Shown here: positions 62,959 to 64,000 of the stretch, piece by piece
Layout of the letters: each line of letters begins with the position of its first letter
How positions within the stretch are numbered: the first letter of the stretch is position 1
Origin: Mariniflexile sp. TRM1-10
Lineage (GTDB): Bacteria; Bacteroidota; Bacteroidia; Flavobacteriales; Flavobacteriaceae
Length of the DNA stretch: 64,000 nt
NCBI RefSeq assembly: GCF_003425985.1
Contig: NZ_CP022985.1
Span: 1,711,501 to 1,775,500 of the forward strand
Reading direction: 5' to 3'
Program-made: the position numbers and the translations under genes
Notes under the pieces: generated by a model
Database searches by the model: none
What the model saw: the letters and a program-made list of their open reading frames with translations, nothing else
Told to the model about the DNA's origin: nothing

Positions 62959-64000
62959 ATGGAAATAGCCCTTGTGATTAGTTTATTAATTGTCACCATT
63001 ATTCTTTTTGCTACTGATAAATTTTCGGTTGATATTGTTACCATTGGGCTATTAGTGGTCTTAGCTTTTTCTGGAATCATTACGCCTCAAGAAGCTTTTG
63101 AAGGGTTTAGCAGTGATTTTATCATCATTTTAGCTTCCATTTTTATCATTTCAGGAGCACTTTCTGAAACGGGACTGTTAGATAAAGTAGGATCAAAAAT
63201 GATAAAAACTATAAAAAGCAAAACGCTTTTTGTAGGGTATACCATGTTTATTACAGGAGTACTTTCAGCATTTATGAATAATACAACCGTTACGGCATTA
63301 GTAACCGGTCCTGTTATTGGGATGTGCCGGAAACTTAATATGAGCCCTTCAAAAGTATTGATTCCTGTAGCATTTGCTTCCATTCTTGGAGGCACTTGCA
63401 CCCTTATTGGAACCTCAACCAATGTAGCTGTTAGTGGCTACATCGCCCAAGAGGGAATGGAACCACTTCATTTTTTTGAAATATTAGGAATAGGAATTAT
63501 TTTTCTTGTCACTGGTATTATGTTTATTCTTATTTTTTATAACAAACTATTGCCAGATCATAAAGAAGTTGGATACAACGAACGGTATGACATTGCGCAG
63601 TATTTATCAGAAATTGTGGTTTCTGAAAAATCAAAATTAATTGGACAGATTGCTTTCCATTCCGATCTTGCCAAACAAGATGTACGCATTTTAAAAATTA
63701 TTCGTGATAAGGAAGATTTTCTTCCAAATTCTAGAACACGCATTGAAGCCAATGACGTTCTTATTGTAGAATGTAGTGTTGAGAATCTTATCAAAATCAA
63801 GGAGTCAGCAGAGCTTCATGTTTTGGCCGATACTATAGGCGATAAAGAAATCATGAGTAAAAAAATTCTTCTTGCAGAGCTATTGATTATGCCAGGTTCT
63901 AACTTAATCAACCGGACATTAAAAGAATCCCGTTTTCGTCAAAATTATGATTTGGTCGTGTTGGCCGTACAACGTTTTAAAGGTGCAGTATCCCAAAAGA
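62959..64000 (+). CDS. SLC13/CitT-family permease with TrkA-C domains (cut by window edge)
   Basis: The frame starts at ATG 62959 (MEIALVISLLIVTIILFATDKFSVD) and is open to the end of the window, 347 residues shown. Membrane segments come first, with the Na+/anion symporter signatures NNTTVTALVTGPVIGMCR and GGTCTLIGTSTNVAVSGY. A TrkA-C type domain (about 225-290: DVRILKIIRDKEDFLPNSRTRIEANDVLIVEC) and the start of a second one follow. Such proteins move dicarboxylates, sulfate or other anions. Substrate unknown. Confidence 0.88.
   Translation, partial: MEIALVISLLIVTIILFATDKFSVDIVTIGLLVVLAFSGIITPQEAFEGFSSDFIIILASIFIISGALSETGLLDKVGSKMIKTIKSKTLFVGYTMFITGVLSAFMNNTTVTALVTGPVIGMCRKLNMSPSKVLIPVAFASILGGTCTLIGTSTNVAVSGYIAQEGMEPLHFFEILGIGIIFLVTGIMFILIFYNKLLPDHKEVGYNERYDIAQYLSEIVVSEKSKLIGQIAFHSDLAKQDVRILKIIRDKEDFLPNSRTRIEANDVLIVECSVENLIKIKESAELHVLADTIGDKEIMSKKILLAELLIMPGSNLINRTLKESRFRQNYDLVVLAVQRFKGAVSQK

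Overview
The window looks like chromosome of a marine-type Flavobacteriaceae bacterium (phylum Bacteroidota). The DNA is AT-rich. Promoter -7 boxes match the Bacteroidota TAnnTTTG form (for example before tatA, gltX, pgk and rpiB). Two secreted proteins carry C-terminal domains of the type IX secretion system (one type A, one type B), and many genes belong to families typical of the group (DUF4837, DUF4175, DUF3826, DUF2807, OmpH-like lipoprotein, four-helix-bundle S23 proteins). Genus is not determinable from what I can see.

Layout. 1-5.1 kb: M23 peptidase (cut by the window edge), TatA, DUF4837 lipoprotein, LysM lytic transglycosylase and pgk with a long repeat-bearing leader. 5.6-6.2 kb: a YefM/YoeB-type toxin-antitoxin pair with a recognisable operator. 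6.7-17.4 kb: DNA polymerase III delta', OmpH-like lipoprotein, methyltransferase, mnmG, ybeY, DUF4175 and gltX; two parS-like ParB sites lie here (9.6 and 12.0 kb). 17.5-19.5 kb: a small envelope-polysaccharide type insert (membrane protein plus GT2). 19.6-30 kb: beta-barrel protein, SPFH protein, acyltransferase-like protein, glnS, folB, tRNA-Cys, LysE exporter, DUF2807 and rnr. 30-36.4 kb: T9SS cargo proteins, rpiB, CDF exporter, GNAT, OmpA-like protein; the 31.7-32.2 kb gap has DnaA-box-like motifs and is a candidate oriC. 36.5-39.3 kb: S41 protease, rnpA, DUF3826. 39.6-47.2 kb: a complete-looking thiamine operon (thiS-C-E-D-E-G-H) under a TPP riboswitch with a terminator, interrupted by two four-helix-bundle genes and low-complexity repeats. 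47.4-52.8 kb: M1 and S8 peptidases, MBL hydrolase, DUF202. 52.8-62.8 kb: an accessory region bounded by a ~126 bp direct repeat, with an integrase fragment, ClC channel, K+/H+ antiporter, orphan genes, an XRE regulator with a palindromic operator, a frameshifted ECF sigma factor and a Kef-type antiporter. 62.5-64 kb: a truncated and an intact SLC13-type permease.

The most interesting material is non-coding: (1) a dispersed family of 160-240 bp elements with related terminal inverted repeats (3.6, 20.3, 46.8, 49.3 and 49.6 kb), one of them sitting between the TPP riboswitch terminator and thiS; (2) S23 four-helix-bundle genes wrapped in low-complexity inverted repeats inside the thi operon, with thiD apparently starting inside the insert; (3) parS sites plus a candidate origin about 20 kb apart; (4) a dispersed REP-like sequence read in frame inside rnr; and (5) a duplicated hairpin in the pgk leader that includes the start codon. 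All calls come from reading the sequence and the translations; no database search, folding or skew computation was run.
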